Shown piece by piece: positions 33,427 through 42,842 of a stretch of 64,000 nucleotides of DNA. A program made the position numbers and the translations under genes. Under the pieces are notes generated by a model. It was not told the DNA's origin and ran no database searches. It was given only the letters and a program-made list of their open reading frames with translations. Within the stretch, counting starts at the first letter, position 1. Every line of letters begins with the position of its first letter. The stretch is taken from contig CAYPIE010000004.1 in the NCBI GenBank assembly GCA_964410665.1, positions 62,001 through 126,000 on the forward strand. Reading direction: 5' to 3'. The stretch is from CAYPIE01 sp964410665 (GTDB lineage Bacteria; Planctomycetota; Planctomycetia; Gemmatales; Gemmataceae).

Positions 33427-34704
33427 ATGTCGGCCGACCAGCTTACCCACGATCTGTACAATGCCTTGCAAGCCATCCCTGTGATGGACCCACATTCTCA
33501 CATCAACCCGTTTGCCCCCACTGCCAAAACGCTGGATGACATCCTGGGTTACCACTACTACACCGAGCTCGCGCATTCCGCTGGGATGTCCAAGGCGCCC
33601 TTGGACAGCAAAGTCCCAGCGCAGGAGCGCGTGCAGGCGATCCTCCAGCACCTGAGCTCGTTGGATAATACCACCCAATATGCGTGGTTTGTCGCCATTG
33701 CCCAACACTTCCTCGGTTTTGACGGCGACCGGGTGACTGCTGCGGATGCAACCCCCCTATGGAACAAGGCGGAAACGACGTTTACCCAATCGGACTGGGA
33801 AGCTCAGGTTTTTCAGAAGTCCAATCTGGAGTGCATCTTCCTGACCAATGAGTTTGACGACCGACTCGATGGCTTTGATGCAAAGCGTTATGTCCCGTGC
33901 TTGCGAACCGACACCCTAGTATTCCAGTTTCAAGACGTCGCGGTCCGGGAGCGACTAGCACGCCTGACAAATGTCGAGATTGGCGATGCAGCAAGCCTGC
34001 GACATGCGTTTGGCAAGCTGTTCGAACACTTTAAGAGCCACGGGGCGCGGGCTTGTGCCATTTCGTTGCCGCCCACATTCCAACCAACCGCGGTGAGTGA
34101 TCTCCAGCGTGATGCCTTGTTCAAAACCTTTGACCATGATGAGCCTGCCATCCGGGACTTTCGGCATTCGGCCGTCTTTTGGTTGTTGGCCGAGATGTGC
34201 CAGGAGTATCGCTTACCCTTTGACTTGATGATCGGCGTCAATCGCCAAGTCTACCCCGGCGGAGTCTATCAGGGTCAAGATTTGTTCGACCAGCGTACCT
34301 CGTTGCTCCAGTACGCCGAGTTGTTTAATGCCTTTCCGGAAGTGACGTTCCCGGTATCGGTGTTAACTAGTAGCCAGAATCAGGAACTGGTTAGCTACGC
34401 TTGGATCTTTCCCAATGTCGTGACCAGCGGGCACTGGTGGTATTCAAACATCCCTGCCTACATTACCAACGACCTTCGTGCGCGGTTGCAAGCCGTCCCC
34501 AAAACAAAACAGATCGGCTACTACAGTGACGCGTATAAGCTCGAGTTTGTACTTCCTAAGTTTACGATGTATCGCCGTATTCTGGCCACGGTTCTGGCCG
34601 ATGACTTTGTCCGTCCGGGTCAGCTTAGCGAAACACAGGCCGTCGAGCTGGGCCGACAAGTGTTACGAGACAATGTCCGAGGGATATTCTTTCGCAACTC
34701 TTGA
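33427..34704 (+). CDS. uronate isomerase-like amidohydrolase (UxaC family)
   Basis: A 425-aa TIM-barrel metal-dependent enzyme of the uronate isomerase group, which interconverts D-glucuronate and fructuronate in hexuronate breakdown. The metal-binding start is VMDPHSHINPFAP (about 19-31). ALFKTFDHDE, the FDLMIGVNR strand, and the late GHWWYSNIPAYITNDLRAR with a C-terminal KFTMYRRILATVLADDFV match family landmarks. No uxaB or other hexuronate gene lies nearby, so the pathway link is inferred. GAGGAG precedes the ATG at a good distance. Confidence 0.82.
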   Translation: MSADQLTHDLYNALQAIPVMDPHSHINPFAPTAKTLDDILGYHYYTELAHSAGMSKAPLDSKVPAQERVQAILQHLSSLDNTTQYAWFVAIAQHFLGFDGDRVTAADATPLWNKAETTFTQSDWEAQVFQKSNLECIFLTNEFDDRLDGFDAKRYVPCLRTDTLVFQFQDVAVRERLARLTNVEIGDAASLRHAFGKLFEHFKSHGARACAISLPPTFQPTAVSDLQRDALFKTFDHDEPAIRDFRHSAVFWLLAEMCQEYRLPFDLMIGVNRQVYPGGVYQGQDLFDQRTSLLQYAELFNAFPEVTFPVSVLTSSQNQELVSYAWIFPNVVTSGHWWYSNIPAYITNDLRARLQAVPKTKQIGYYSDAYKLEFVLPKFTMYRRILATVLADDFVRPGQLSETQAVELGRQVLRDNVRGIFFRNS

Positions 34705-34728
34705 TGCGTCGACGGAAGTCCACACGGC

Positions 34729-35610
34729 TCAGGGATGCGGAGTAATCTGGAACGCTCGAAACTGGGTATCGTGTTGGACCAAGTAAACCTCTCGGCCGAG
34801 CAGGTCGAGCACGAGCCCTCGGATGGGAGGATATAGTTTACGCTGCAAGAGCACCTTACCGTCCCGACTGCGTACTTGCAGCACATCCTCGGTGTTGACG
34901 ACCGCCAGACGGGTGCCATCATGATTGACAGCCACCCAGGCGACGGGTTCTGCGAGTCGGGCACGGCGATACGGTTTCCCCCAGCGGTCGTAGGCCAACA
35001 AGCCGGCGGAGAAACCGGGCAGCAGCATCGGTTCCCCCTGGGCAGCGACAGCGATGGAGCCAAAGTAGACTACTGGCTTGTCGCGCCACACCCACTCTCC
35101 AGTGGGAAGAGAGACACAGCCAACCAGTCCAAAGTCCGCCGCCACCAAAAGCCGAGGCAAGGTCGGGATAAAGGCGAGTTGGCGAATGGCTCGGGGCATC
35201 AAGATTTGGCGGATTGGTTCGCCCCGCCCATCAAAGATCGCCACCTGACCCGCCGGTCCGGCCACCGCCAGACAATCCCCCAGTGACGAGACCGCTACGG
35301 CAAGGACGGCGTCAGGGAGGCTTTGTTGCCACCGCTGCGCAAGATCGGGACCCAAACAAATCAGGCGTTTGTGCTGGTCGGCCAGTAGCAATACCCGACC
35401 ATCTTCACTGCAAGCAGCCGCCACCAAAGGAATGGGGGAGTGAAACTGGCCTTGCAGCTGCCCTTGTCCATCGAAGAGTCGGACGATCCCTTGATCGTCC
35501 CAGAGCAGCAGTCGCTGGGCTTCACGGGCATAGACCAGACCGCGGACTGGACGCGGTTGCGGGAGGTGCCAAAGTGTTTCTGGCACCGGAGCCGGTGTCA
35601 AAATGCTCAA
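34729..35610 (-). CDS. WD40/PQQ-like beta-propeller protein
   Basis: A 293-aa protein without a signal peptide made of about six similar blades. Each has a short A/V-rich strand followed by a turn: RGLVYAREAQRLLLWDDQG, LVAAACSEDGRVLLLADQH, LAVAVSSLGDCLAVAGPAG, IRQLAFIPTLPRLLVAADF and WVAVNHDGTRLAVVNTEDV. No catalytic motif is seen. Its ATG overlaps the stop of the upstream S41 protease gene (ATGA), so the two are translationally coupled and may form one functional unit. It may be a cytosolic binding or scaffold protein. The partner is unknown. Confidence 0.75.
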   Translation of the reverse strand: MSILTPAPVPETLWHLPQPRPVRGLVYAREAQRLLLWDDQGIVRLFDGQGQLQGQFHSPIPLVAAACSEDGRVLLLADQHKRLICLGPDLAQRWQQSLPDAVLAVAVSSLGDCLAVAGPAGQVAIFDGRGEPIRQILMPRAIRQLAFIPTLPRLLVAADFGLVGCVSLPTGEWVWRDKPVVYFGSIAVAAQGEPMLLPGFSAGLLAYDRWGKPYRRARLAEPVAWVAVNHDGTRLAVVNTEDVLQVRSRDGKVLLQRKLYPPIRGLVLDLLGREVYLVQHDTQFRAFQITPHP

Positions 35611-37223
35611 GGGTCAGAGCTCGAATGCATCGCAACTAATCGGATAGCCTGTTCCATCGCCAGCGCCAGCTGACGATCCGGGTCGGTCGCATGCAGCTCC
35701 GGGATGACACCCGCTTTCGCAAACGAGATCCCATCCGGGGCGATAAATTCACCCAAGGTAATCCGCAATGCCCCATGCGGCGATAAATCCTCCTTGGGGA
35801 CTGGGTTCGGTTCGAGTCGAACGCCCAACCGAAACACGACCTGGATTGAGCCCTTGCCAAAGCTTGGACTGCCCACCAGCAGCGCCCGCTGATGCGCTTT
35901 CAAGGCACCGGCAAAGATCTCCGCCGCACTCGCGGTCTGGCGATCGATCAGCACCACCAGGGGAACCGGATCTGCCGTCATGCCTGATTCAGAAACGTAG
36001 GTGCGGTTGAACTCGGGAATCCGTCCGCGGGTGGTGACAATCACCCCGTCGGGTAAAAACGTTTCGGCCAACTCCAATGCGGTCAGAAAGCGCCCACCGG
36101 GGTTGCCGCGGAGGTCCAAGATTAAAACCTCCAACCCCTGCATGCGTAGGGAAATCAATGCCTCCTCGAGCTCGCGCGGGGTCGTCTGGCAAAAGCGTAG
36201 CATACGTACATAACCCACGCCTGGACGAGGCATCCGAATCTCCACCACACTCGCCGCCTCTCGATGCACCGGGACGAGCCGTGGAGGCCGCTTGTCCCCG
36301 TGGGCAATCGCCAGCTCGATGATCGGCCCGGTGGTATTCCGAAGAATCTCGGCCAGACGTTGTGGCGTCGGTGGTTCAATGGGCTGATCATTCAAACGAA
36401 GAATAATATCTCCCTTGACCAGCCCATATTGTTGCTCTGCTTCCGAATCCGCCCGGACGGCAGTAATACGAAGCTGACCCTTCTGAAGCGCAAGTTCCAA
36501 GCCAAACTGTTCGAGGGCTAAGAGCGGCCCAGAAACCGTGCGCAGGAACTGCCCTGGCGTCAGAAATCGGGTATACGCATCCAAGGCATTGCTCGCTCCA
36601 CAGGCAAACTCCAAGACGATCACACTCGGGGTAGTCAGATTGAGGATCTGTTGGGCTTCCAGAGCGATCGTCCGGACCGATCGACGAGCGGCCGCGATCG
36701 AATCCGCCTTGAGATTGGCCCAGCGTGAGCGAAGTCTGGCCCGGACCTTGGCGCGAGCGGCCGGGCTCGTCTGCAGGAAATAGGAAGCTTGAAAACGAGG
36801 GGACCGAAGGGCATGCATCAATTCGTCCAGGCCATGTTGGAACAGGATGGCCGGGGTTACCAACGGATCACGAGCATAATATGTATGCAAATGAATAAGT
36901 ATTTCTTCATAGAGCCCAAGCGATTGATGCAAGTCCAGGGAGAGGACTTGGGTCTGATAGGTGAGGTCGTTGTGTCGCTGTTCTTGCAATAGATGCCGAA
37001 TGCATTTCTGCAGGCGCGTTTGGATCTCCGGAAGGTCAGGCTGATCACGCAGTAACTGATCATAGCGTTGGGCAGCGGCCCGCCAGGCACCTTGTTGCTC
37101 CAGTTGGATCGCCGCTTCGAGCTTTGAAGAAGGAGATCTGGTATCTTGCCCAAAGGCGCTACTGGTCAGCAGAAGCCAGCCAAGCACGTATGTGCCTTGT
37201 CGCAGGACCGAAGGTGGGGCCAT
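35607..37223 (-). CDS. S41 family C-terminal processing peptidase with PDZ domain
   Basis: A 538-aa exported serine protease. A signal peptide lies at about 1-25 (ending SAFGQ). A helical TPR-like region follows at 30-150, then a PDZ domain (about 240-325) with YGLVKGDIILRLNDQPI. The S41 core includes GVGYVRMLRF, LEVLILDLRGNPGG, the catalytic Ser in RQTASAAEIFAGAL and the Lys in GSPSFGKGSIQVVF. It probably cleaves C-termini of envelope proteins. Its stop overlaps the propeller start by 4 bp. Confidence 0.92.
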   Translation of the reverse strand: MAPPSVLRQGTYVLGWLLLTSSAFGQDTRSPSSKLEAAIQLEQQGAWRAAAQRYDQLLRDQPDLPEIQTRLQKCIRHLLQEQRHNDLTYQTQVLSLDLHQSLGLYEEILIHLHTYYARDPLVTPAILFQHGLDELMHALRSPRFQASYFLQTSPAARAKVRARLRSRWANLKADSIAAARRSVRTIALEAQQILNLTTPSVIVLEFACGASNALDAYTRFLTPGQFLRTVSGPLLALEQFGLELALQKGQLRITAVRADSEAEQQYGLVKGDIILRLNDQPIEPPTPQRLAEILRNTTGPIIELAIAHGDKRPPRLVPVHREAASVVEIRMPRPGVGYVRMLRFCQTTPRELEEALISLRMQGLEVLILDLRGNPGGRFLTALELAETFLPDGVIVTTRGRIPEFNRTYVSESGMTADPVPLVVLIDRQTASAAEIFAGALKAHQRALLVGSPSFGKGSIQVVFRLGVRLEPNPVPKEDLSPHGALRITLGEFIAPDGISFAKAGVIPELHATDPDRQLALAMEQAIRLVAMHSSSDP

Positions 37224-37351
37224 AAACCAGATTCCTCGCTGATCTTTGCTGCGGCGCTGCCGATCCGGGTATTACCGTGACGCTCCGCGAGAAGCCTACC
37301 CTGGCTCGGGAAAGGAGTACGAAAACTCTCTTGACTATAGCTCGATGCGTA

Positions 37352-37424
37352 GTGGTCGGTCAAACATTTATCTACCAACCACCACGCTCATCATGCAACA
37401 CTCGATCTAGCGATCTCCTGATCG
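37352..37424 (-). promoter_or_regulatory. two small inverted repeats between the membrane protein and S41 genes
   Basis: GTGGTCGGT (37352-37360) can pair with ACCAACCAC (37374-37382) through one wobble, and CGATC (37411-37415) with GATCG (37420-37424). They lie 28-100 bp beyond the stop at 37452. They may mark the end of the SPFH operon transcript or regulate the protease gene. Weak evidence. Confidence 0.25.
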
Positions 37425-37451
37425 TTGAAGCTAACTAGTCGTCGCACCTAG

Positions 37452-37883
37452 CTAGCGTGGGTGTTGCGACTTGGTTGACGGCTGTGCAGAGAGTGCTTCA
37501 AAACGCTGCTTCGCCCGCTCGTTCTCCAAGCGAGATTGTTCCAGGAGCTGTTCACTTTGCTCGGTAAGCGTTCGTCGCTCGACGGAACGAACCGGCAAGG
37601 TTTCTTCGGAACGTTGCTGAATGGCTCGGTCCCTTTGCCAAGGAGACGGTGCAGCGGGCGGTCGAGCTTGTTTAAACGCAAGGTGGTATCCAAACACCAG
37701 TACCGCAATCACCATGGCTGCTGCCCATAACGACGTGCCGAGGATGGGAAACGATTGCTTGCCCTCCCACCAAAGTCGCAAGGCTGGCCGCAAGTAGCCC
37801 ACCGCTAGAATGAGCAATCCGAGACCCACCAGGGTGGCCCAAAGCGTATTGGAAAAGGTGGTCATTCCTGTGGTGTCGAACAT
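37452..37883 (-). CDS. small membrane protein coupled to the SPFH gene
   Basis: A 143-aa protein starting at ATG 37883, which overlaps the stop of the SPFH gene as TGATG (a GTG one codon earlier is possible). Two membrane helices are visible: NTLWATLVGLGLLILAVGYL (about 10-30) and LGTSLWAAAMVIAVLVFGYH (about 47-67). After them comes a charged, Gln/Glu/Arg-rich tail with heptad-like spacing (LLEQSRLENERAKQRFEAL), likely coiled-coil. Tight coupling suggests it partners the SPFH protein in a membrane complex, in the manner of NfeD-like partners, though no NfeD domain is present. Function unknown. Confidence 0.7.
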   Translation of the reverse strand: MFDTTGMTTFSNTLWATLVGLGLLILAVGYLRPALRLWWEGKQSFPILGTSLWAAAMVIAVLVFGYHLAFKQARPPAAPSPWQRDRAIQQRSEETLPVRSVERRTLTEQSEQLLEQSRLENERAKQRFEALSAQPSTKSQHPR

Positions 37884-38815
37884 CACTGACTCCTCTGCTT
37901 TTTGGACAGCTCCTCCAGCGCTTTTTCGTTTAAACCAATCATCATTGCTGGATTTCTCAACGCCTCCATGGGCACAATGATGATGTTGTCCCGTTCAGCG
38001 ATCTTGTCCAGTGCCTTTAAGGCCCGCTGGATGACAAACTTGTCGCTTACTCCTTCGGCCAACTTCTGATCATAGAGCAGCTGGGTCTCGGCCTCGATCA
38101 GATCGATCTCCTGTTGTTTCATGGCCGCCTCACGCGTTGCCTCGAGCTCTTTGAGTTTGACCAGTTTGTCCGCCTCGGCTTTCTCGATCGCGACCTCGCG
38201 TTCCTTGCGTTGTTCCTGGGCCCGCACGATGACTTGTGGGGGTTGGACATCGGCTAGACCCAGCTGAAGACATTCGATGGGAGTCTCTTGCAGTTCCTTG
38301 CGAACTGCCTCCTCGATCTCACGGGATACATGTTCGCGATTGGCCATGACATATTCAATGTCATAACCGGCGACCACTTCGCGCGCACGTCGTCGCACCG
38401 CTTGTTGGGCATACACCTCATAGACCTGATCAAAACTAATCCGTTTGATGTCTTCATCCTCAGTCGACTGGGCCGTGACCCGGTCAAAAATCATTTCCAC
38501 CCGCTCCGGCGGGTCCGAAGCAATCGCAAAGGTGCCGCGGACATCGAAGGTCAAATTCAACTTGTCTCCCGGCATGAAGACTTGCATCTCCTCGGTCACC
38601 GCCGAGTCAGATACTTCTGCAATGACCAACTTGGGATCGGTGACCCACTCGAAGGGCAAGCGAAACGAGGAAGGAGTCCGGAGACCCTCCTGGTAACCAT
38701 CGGAGGTCAATACCTTGCCGACGTGTGCTGGAGGTAGTTGGACTTTGGGACCACAACCCACACTTGTGATCAGGCTACTTGCTGCAAGCACAATAAATGT
38801 GTTTCGCATGGACAT
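37883..38815 (-). CDS. SPFH/Band 7 (prohibitin-like) lipoprotein
   Basis: A 310-aa SPFH-domain protein. The N-terminus is a lipoprotein signal with lipobox SVGC (Cys about 21) instead of the transmembrane anchor usual in this family. The Band 7 core (about 25-190) has LPPAHVGKVL and EVYAQQAVRRRAREVVAGYD, with ERVEMIFDRVTAQSTED between them. Residues 195-270 form a long coiled coil (EVAIEKAEADKLVKLKELEA). The tail includes VSDKFVIQRALKALDKIAE. It would form an oligomeric ring at a membrane, likely facing the periplasm given the lipobox. It is followed by an overlapping membrane-protein gene. Confidence 0.88.
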   Translation of the reverse strand: MSMRNTFIVLAASSLITSVGCGPKVQLPPAHVGKVLTSDGYQEGLRTPSSFRLPFEWVTDPKLVIAEVSDSAVTEEMQVFMPGDKLNLTFDVRGTFAIASDPPERVEMIFDRVTAQSTEDEDIKRISFDQVYEVYAQQAVRRRAREVVAGYDIEYVMANREHVSREIEEAVRKELQETPIECLQLGLADVQPPQVIVRAQEQRKEREVAIEKAEADKLVKLKELEATREAAMKQQEIDLIEAETQLLYDQKLAEGVSDKFVIQRALKALDKIAERDNIIIVPMEALRNPAMMIGLNEKALEELSKKQRSQ

Positions 38816-39042
38816 CTCCAGTGTTCATTTTGGGGAATACACTGGATTATTCGGTTTTTCCACCCCCCCATTTGCCAGGCGGGCGATCCCCGAGCGGTTG
38901 CGTGTTGCATGGATTGCTCCGACAAACCCGCTTGCCTGACTGGGCAAGCTCGACGGATCCGGCGAATTTGACTGGGGCGGACATCCGCTTCTCAGGTAGG
39001 CTTGCCCAGAACATGTTTGCTGCACCTTTGGGAGACCGTGAT

Positions 39043-41613
39043 ATGTCCCAAGAGCACTGCTATATCTGCGGGCAAGCCACCAACTATACGCCGTTCCATG
39101 GCAACCTTCGCGAAGCCCGTTGTCGACACTGTGGGGGGAGCCGTCGCAACAGTCACATGGCCGCTGCAATCGTGCGTGTCCTCGCTCCGCAACAAGCGGC
39201 GAGTGTCCGTAGCCTACGCGAGATTGCTGGGATCCTGCGCAACAAACGCATCTATCACACCGCCGCCCAAGGACTGCTCCATACGGTCCTGCACAAACTC
39301 CCAGGATATGTTTGCTCGGAATTTTTCCCTGGAGTCACACCTGGAACTCTGGTGAAAGATGTGCGTTGCGAGGACCTCACCGCACTCACCTTCCCCAACA
39401 GTTGCTTCGATCTGGTGATCAGTGAGGACGTGCTCGAACATGTCTTTGCCCCAGAGCGGGCCTTTCGCGAAATCCACCGAGTCCTCAAGCCTGGCGGCTT
39501 CCATCTGTTTTCTGTCCCCTGGCATCCGAACCAGCGGACCCAAACACGGGCTGTGCGTACCTCGAATGGAATCGTGCATCGCTTGCCACCCGTCTATCAT
39601 GGTGACCCAATCTCTGCTTCCGACGCTTTGGTGGTCACCGATTACGGCCGTGACCTTAGCACGTGGTTGGAGGCATTTGGCTTTACGACCGAGCGCGTCG
39701 ATTCCGAGGCGTTTTACGCCCCAGAGGAGATCACCTGGATTGCAACCGAGGAAGATCACGCACGACACTTAGCCGCCATTCGCGAACAATCGTGGGGGGC
39801 ATTTCGCTACAACTCCCATGTCTTTGTCAGTCAAGCCGTCAAACTGGAGCTTAACGGGGAACGGCTGGTTCCGGAGCTGCGGAACGAAAACACCTACGAA
39901 CACTTTCACCGCTATGCCTTGGCGGCAAGCCTGGCGCTGGACAAAGTGGTCCTGGATATCGCTAGCGGTGAAGGGTATGGTTCGGCCTGGCTCGCGGACA
40001 CCGCCCGATCCGTCCTTGGTGTCGATCGGGATTCGACTGTAATCGCGCACGCACAAAAGCGTTACCACTATCTTCACAACCTAGAATTCCGGGAGGGCTC
40101 CTGCACCCAGATCCCCTGCTCCGACCAAGCGGTGGATCTGGTCGTCTCATTTGAAACCCTCGAGCACATTCACGAACATCGAGCGTTCCTCGCCGAGTGT
40201 CGACGGGTCCTTACCCACGATGGCACATTGATCATCTCGACCCCGAACAAGGCGATTTACTCCGACGCAGCGGACTATCACAATCCGTATCATGCGAAAG
40301 AGCTTACTCTTGTGGAACTTCAGGAGTTGCTTGGGGAGTTCTTCCCACATGTCGAACTGTTCGGCCAACAGGTTGTGGCCGGCTCGTGGCTGCTCCCCTG
40401 CCACCAACAAGCGGTCGATCGCTTGTTGGGTTTATGGGATGCCCCTGACGCGGAGGATCTGCGTGCACCGGTCTATTTCGTCGCGGTTTGCTCGTTGATC
40501 CCACGCCGAGAGCCCTTATCGGGGTCGTTTTACGCACATCCAGAGGATTTCTTAACCCGGCAGTTGCGTCGGGTCCCTCAGCAGCTTAGCCAATTGCATC
40601 AAGCCCTGAGGGCCCGAGACCAACGCATCCAAGAACTGACCAACGCGCTGCAACGGTTACGCAGCCAACCGGCAGTCACTCCCAGCGCTCCCACCTCTAC
40701 TGCAGGGGCTCCTTTATCGCTCAATTTCACATCACCTCGGGACGATCTGGCCGTGTCGGTCATCATTCCGGTGTTTAATCAGTCTTCCCTCACCGAACGT
40801 TGTCTAGAAACCCTTTATGCGAACACCGACTCTGAGATTCCGTTCGAAGTGGTCGTGATCGATAATGGCTCGGGCTCGGACACTGCTCATCTCCTCCAGG
40901 CTGCCTCGCGTCGCTACCCGCGCTTCCAGGTGCTACGCAACGAACGAAATCAGGGGTTTGCCCGCGCATGTAATCAAGGCGCTCAGGCCGCCGCAAGCGC
41001 CAACCTCCTGTTCCTCAACAATGATACCGAGCCCCAACCCGACTGGCTTAAGCCGCTCTTCGACATTCTGCAAGAAGATCCCATGGTCGCCGCGGTTGGC
41101 TCGCGATTGTTGTATCCCGATGGAACGATCCAATTTGCCGGAGCCTTGCTATTGAACAATCAGCATCTCCAGCTCCCGGTAAGTCCGCTCTTACTCGATC
41201 GCGGAGGTCCACAGGATCTACCGCGCGCCAACCTGCTCCGCTCTGCCTCCATCGTCACCGGTGCCTCGATGCTCGTTCGCAGGAAGTGCTTCGACGCAGT
41301 GGCCGGATTTGATCAAGGCTATTGGAATGGATATGAGGATGTAGATTTGTGTATTAAGTTTCAACACGAAGGCTGGCAGATTGTCTATCAACCGGCCAGT
41401 GTGTTGATCCACCACGAATCCAAAAGTGGCCCCGAGCGCTTTGCCCGTGAAAAAGAAAACTTAAAACGATTGACAGATCGTTGGCACGGCAAGGTCCGCC
41501 TCGACGCCCTGCTCACGCCGGATAAGCAACTGCACTTTCTGCGCTCGGATCTGTTTGAACCGTATCAACCACCGCGCTTACGCCAACAAGCGGTTGGGCT
41601 CGCCAGTTTCTAA
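39043..41613 (+). CDS. fused methyltransferase - methyltransferase - GT2 glycosyltransferase
   Basis: An 856-aa three-domain protein from ATG 39043, with GGGAG upstream. Residues 1-35 contain a Cys4 knuckle (C6, C9, C27, C30). A first SAM methyltransferase-like domain (to about 220) has CFDLVISEDVLEHVFAPE and RVLKPGGFHLFSVPW. A second (about 280-470) has the full motif I VVLDIASGEGYGSAWLA and VVSFETLEHIHEH. A coiled coil spans 515-545. A GT2 domain (about 570-800) starts VSVIIPVFNQSSLTERCLE, with NNDTEPQ (DxD-like) and GYEDVDLCIKFQ. It probably builds and methylates a surface glycan. The open frame extends to 38797 without protein character. Confidence 0.88.
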   Translation: MSQEHCYICGQATNYTPFHGNLREARCRHCGGSRRNSHMAAAIVRVLAPQQAASVRSLREIAGILRNKRIYHTAAQGLLHTVLHKLPGYVCSEFFPGVTPGTLVKDVRCEDLTALTFPNSCFDLVISEDVLEHVFAPERAFREIHRVLKPGGFHLFSVPWHPNQRTQTRAVRTSNGIVHRLPPVYHGDPISASDALVVTDYGRDLSTWLEAFGFTTERVDSEAFYAPEEITWIATEEDHARHLAAIREQSWGAFRYNSHVFVSQAVKLELNGERLVPELRNENTYEHFHRYALAASLALDKVVLDIASGEGYGSAWLADTARSVLGVDRDSTVIAHAQKRYHYLHNLEFREGSCTQIPCSDQAVDLVVSFETLEHIHEHRAFLAECRRVLTHDGTLIISTPNKAIYSDAADYHNPYHAKELTLVELQELLGEFFPHVELFGQQVVAGSWLLPCHQQAVDRLLGLWDAPDAEDLRAPVYFVAVCSLIPRREPLSGSFYAHPEDFLTRQLRRVPQQLSQLHQALRARDQRIQELTNALQRLRSQPAVTPSAPTSTAGAPLSLNFTSPRDDLAVSVIIPVFNQSSLTERCLETLYANTDSEIPFEVVVIDNGSGSDTAHLLQAASRRYPRFQVLRNERNQGFARACNQGAQAAASANLLFLNNDTEPQPDWLKPLFDILQEDPMVAAVGSRLLYPDGTIQFAGALLLNNQHLQLPVSPLLLDRGGPQDLPRANLLRSASIVTGASMLVRRKCFDAVAGFDQGYWNGYEDVDLCIKFQHEGWQIVYQPASVLIHHESKSGPERFAREKENLKRLTDRWHGKVRLDALLTPDKQLHFLRSDLFEPYQPPRLRQQAVGLASF

Positions 41614-41644
41614 ACCAGGCTCGCGCACCCTCCTGAGGACCAAG

Positions 41645-42481
41645 ATGTTCCCTGCCGATGCCACCGTGAACCTGGGTCTGGCTCCAGATCGCCAGCAACT
41701 CCATCACGCCCGCGCGGCCATCGCCCGTCGCGCGCGGCAATATCCTCCGTCGATTCTGATTGCCTGCATGCCGAAAAGCGGCTCCACCTATCTGGCCAAC
41801 GCCCTTGCCGCCGCCACTGGATATCCGATGCATCCGTTGGTCTATATCCATGAGCGCAATGAACAGGACCTTTATCTTCCGGAGCTACTCCGCACGCTCA
41901 ACCAACCGATCGTCACGCAGCAACATGTTCGAGCGACCCTCGGCAACCTCGAACTGATTCAGCTATTCCATCTCCGCCCGGTCATATTGGTGCGCAACCT
42001 GTTCGATGTGGTCGTGAGTCTCTACGACCATCTCCACCACGATGACTTTCGTGTCCCCATGGCGAATGTTACACCTGAGTTTTTTGAACTTTCGGAAAAA
42101 CGCAAGCTGGATGCGATCATCGATCTCCACCTCCCCTGGTATTTCAGCTTCTTCACTTCCTGGGCCACTCCGCAACCATCTCTGCCTTGTCTGGTTCACT
42201 GGGTCACCTATGAAGCATTACAGGCCTCGCCACACACGACCGTCCAGGGGATCTTAGCGTTCGCGAATCAGACGCTGACGATGGACCAAGTGGAGCGGGC
42301 TATTGCTCTCGCCCGTCAGAGCAAGACGCGCTTTAATCAGGGCAAAACGGGCCGCGGTCAGGAGATCCTGTCTCGAGAGCAACAACAACGCATTCTTGAA
42401 TACATAGACTATTATCCGAGCGTGGACTTCTCCCTCATCGGACTAAGCCGAACCCACGCGGCAGCAGTCACGCCGCTCTAA
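41645..42481 (+). CDS. sulfotransferase domain protein
   Basis: A 278-aa PAPS-dependent sulfotransferase-like protein. The 5'-phosphosulfate loop is ACMPKSGSTYLANAL (about 39-53), and the 3'-phosphate motif is LVRNLFDVVVSLYDH (about 116-130). A catalytic His candidate lies in the following HHDDF. GEGG-like LxxYE is represented by HWVTYEALQASP. GAGGA precedes the ATG at 41645. It lies 31 bp after the methyltransferase/GT2 fusion, so the pair probably methylates, elongates and sulfates the same envelope glycan. The exact acceptor is unknown. Confidence 0.85.
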   Translation: MFPADATVNLGLAPDRQQLHHARAAIARRARQYPPSILIACMPKSGSTYLANALAAATGYPMHPLVYIHERNEQDLYLPELLRTLNQPIVTQQHVRATLGNLELIQLFHLRPVILVRNLFDVVVSLYDHLHHDDFRVPMANVTPEFFELSEKRKLDAIIDLHLPWYFSFFTSWATPQPSLPCLVHWVTYEALQASPHTTVQGILAFANQTLTMDQVERAIALARQSKTRFNQGKTGRGQEILSREQQQRILEYIDYYPSVDFSLIGLSRTHAAAVTPL

Positions 42482-42737
42482 GTTTGGCCCGTGCCAGTTC
42501 CTGGGCTTGGAACCCAGCGTCGGATTTGGCGTCTTCCGTGCGTTCGGGGTCCGACTGACCATAGACGATCGTGAATATGCCCGGCGGGCGGACTTGGAAC
42601 GAGAGGCCTGACGACAGGCCAGCCGCTATTACTTCCTTGACGCGATCGTCATCAACAGCCGCACAATGCCAGCCCCGTCCGTTCCACTTCTGTGCAACGG
42701 GCTTCAACGACTTCGAGTAAGGAAGCGAGAACCGCAC
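42468..42737 (-). pseudogene. frameshifted C-terminal gene remnant
   Basis: Two overlapping minus-strand frames look like one protein split by a shift. The first reads SAVLASLLEVVEARCTEVER then LALCGC and stops. The second continues DDDRVKEVIAAGLSSGLSFQ, PPGIFTIVYGQSDPERTEDA, to a stop at 42468. Both have good coding character and neither has a ribosome site. The remnant lies next to the NCS1 permease and overlaps the sulfotransferase end by 14 bp. The family is not recognised; a chance frame remains possible. Confidence 0.35.
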
Positions 42738-42842
42738 TCAACGATCATTCAACCAGCCCTGCACTCCTACAAGCGGCACTCATACCCCTAGCTGGGCTGC
42801 GTCAGACCCCATCGTAAAGCTGAAGGTGTTCCGCGACCATGC

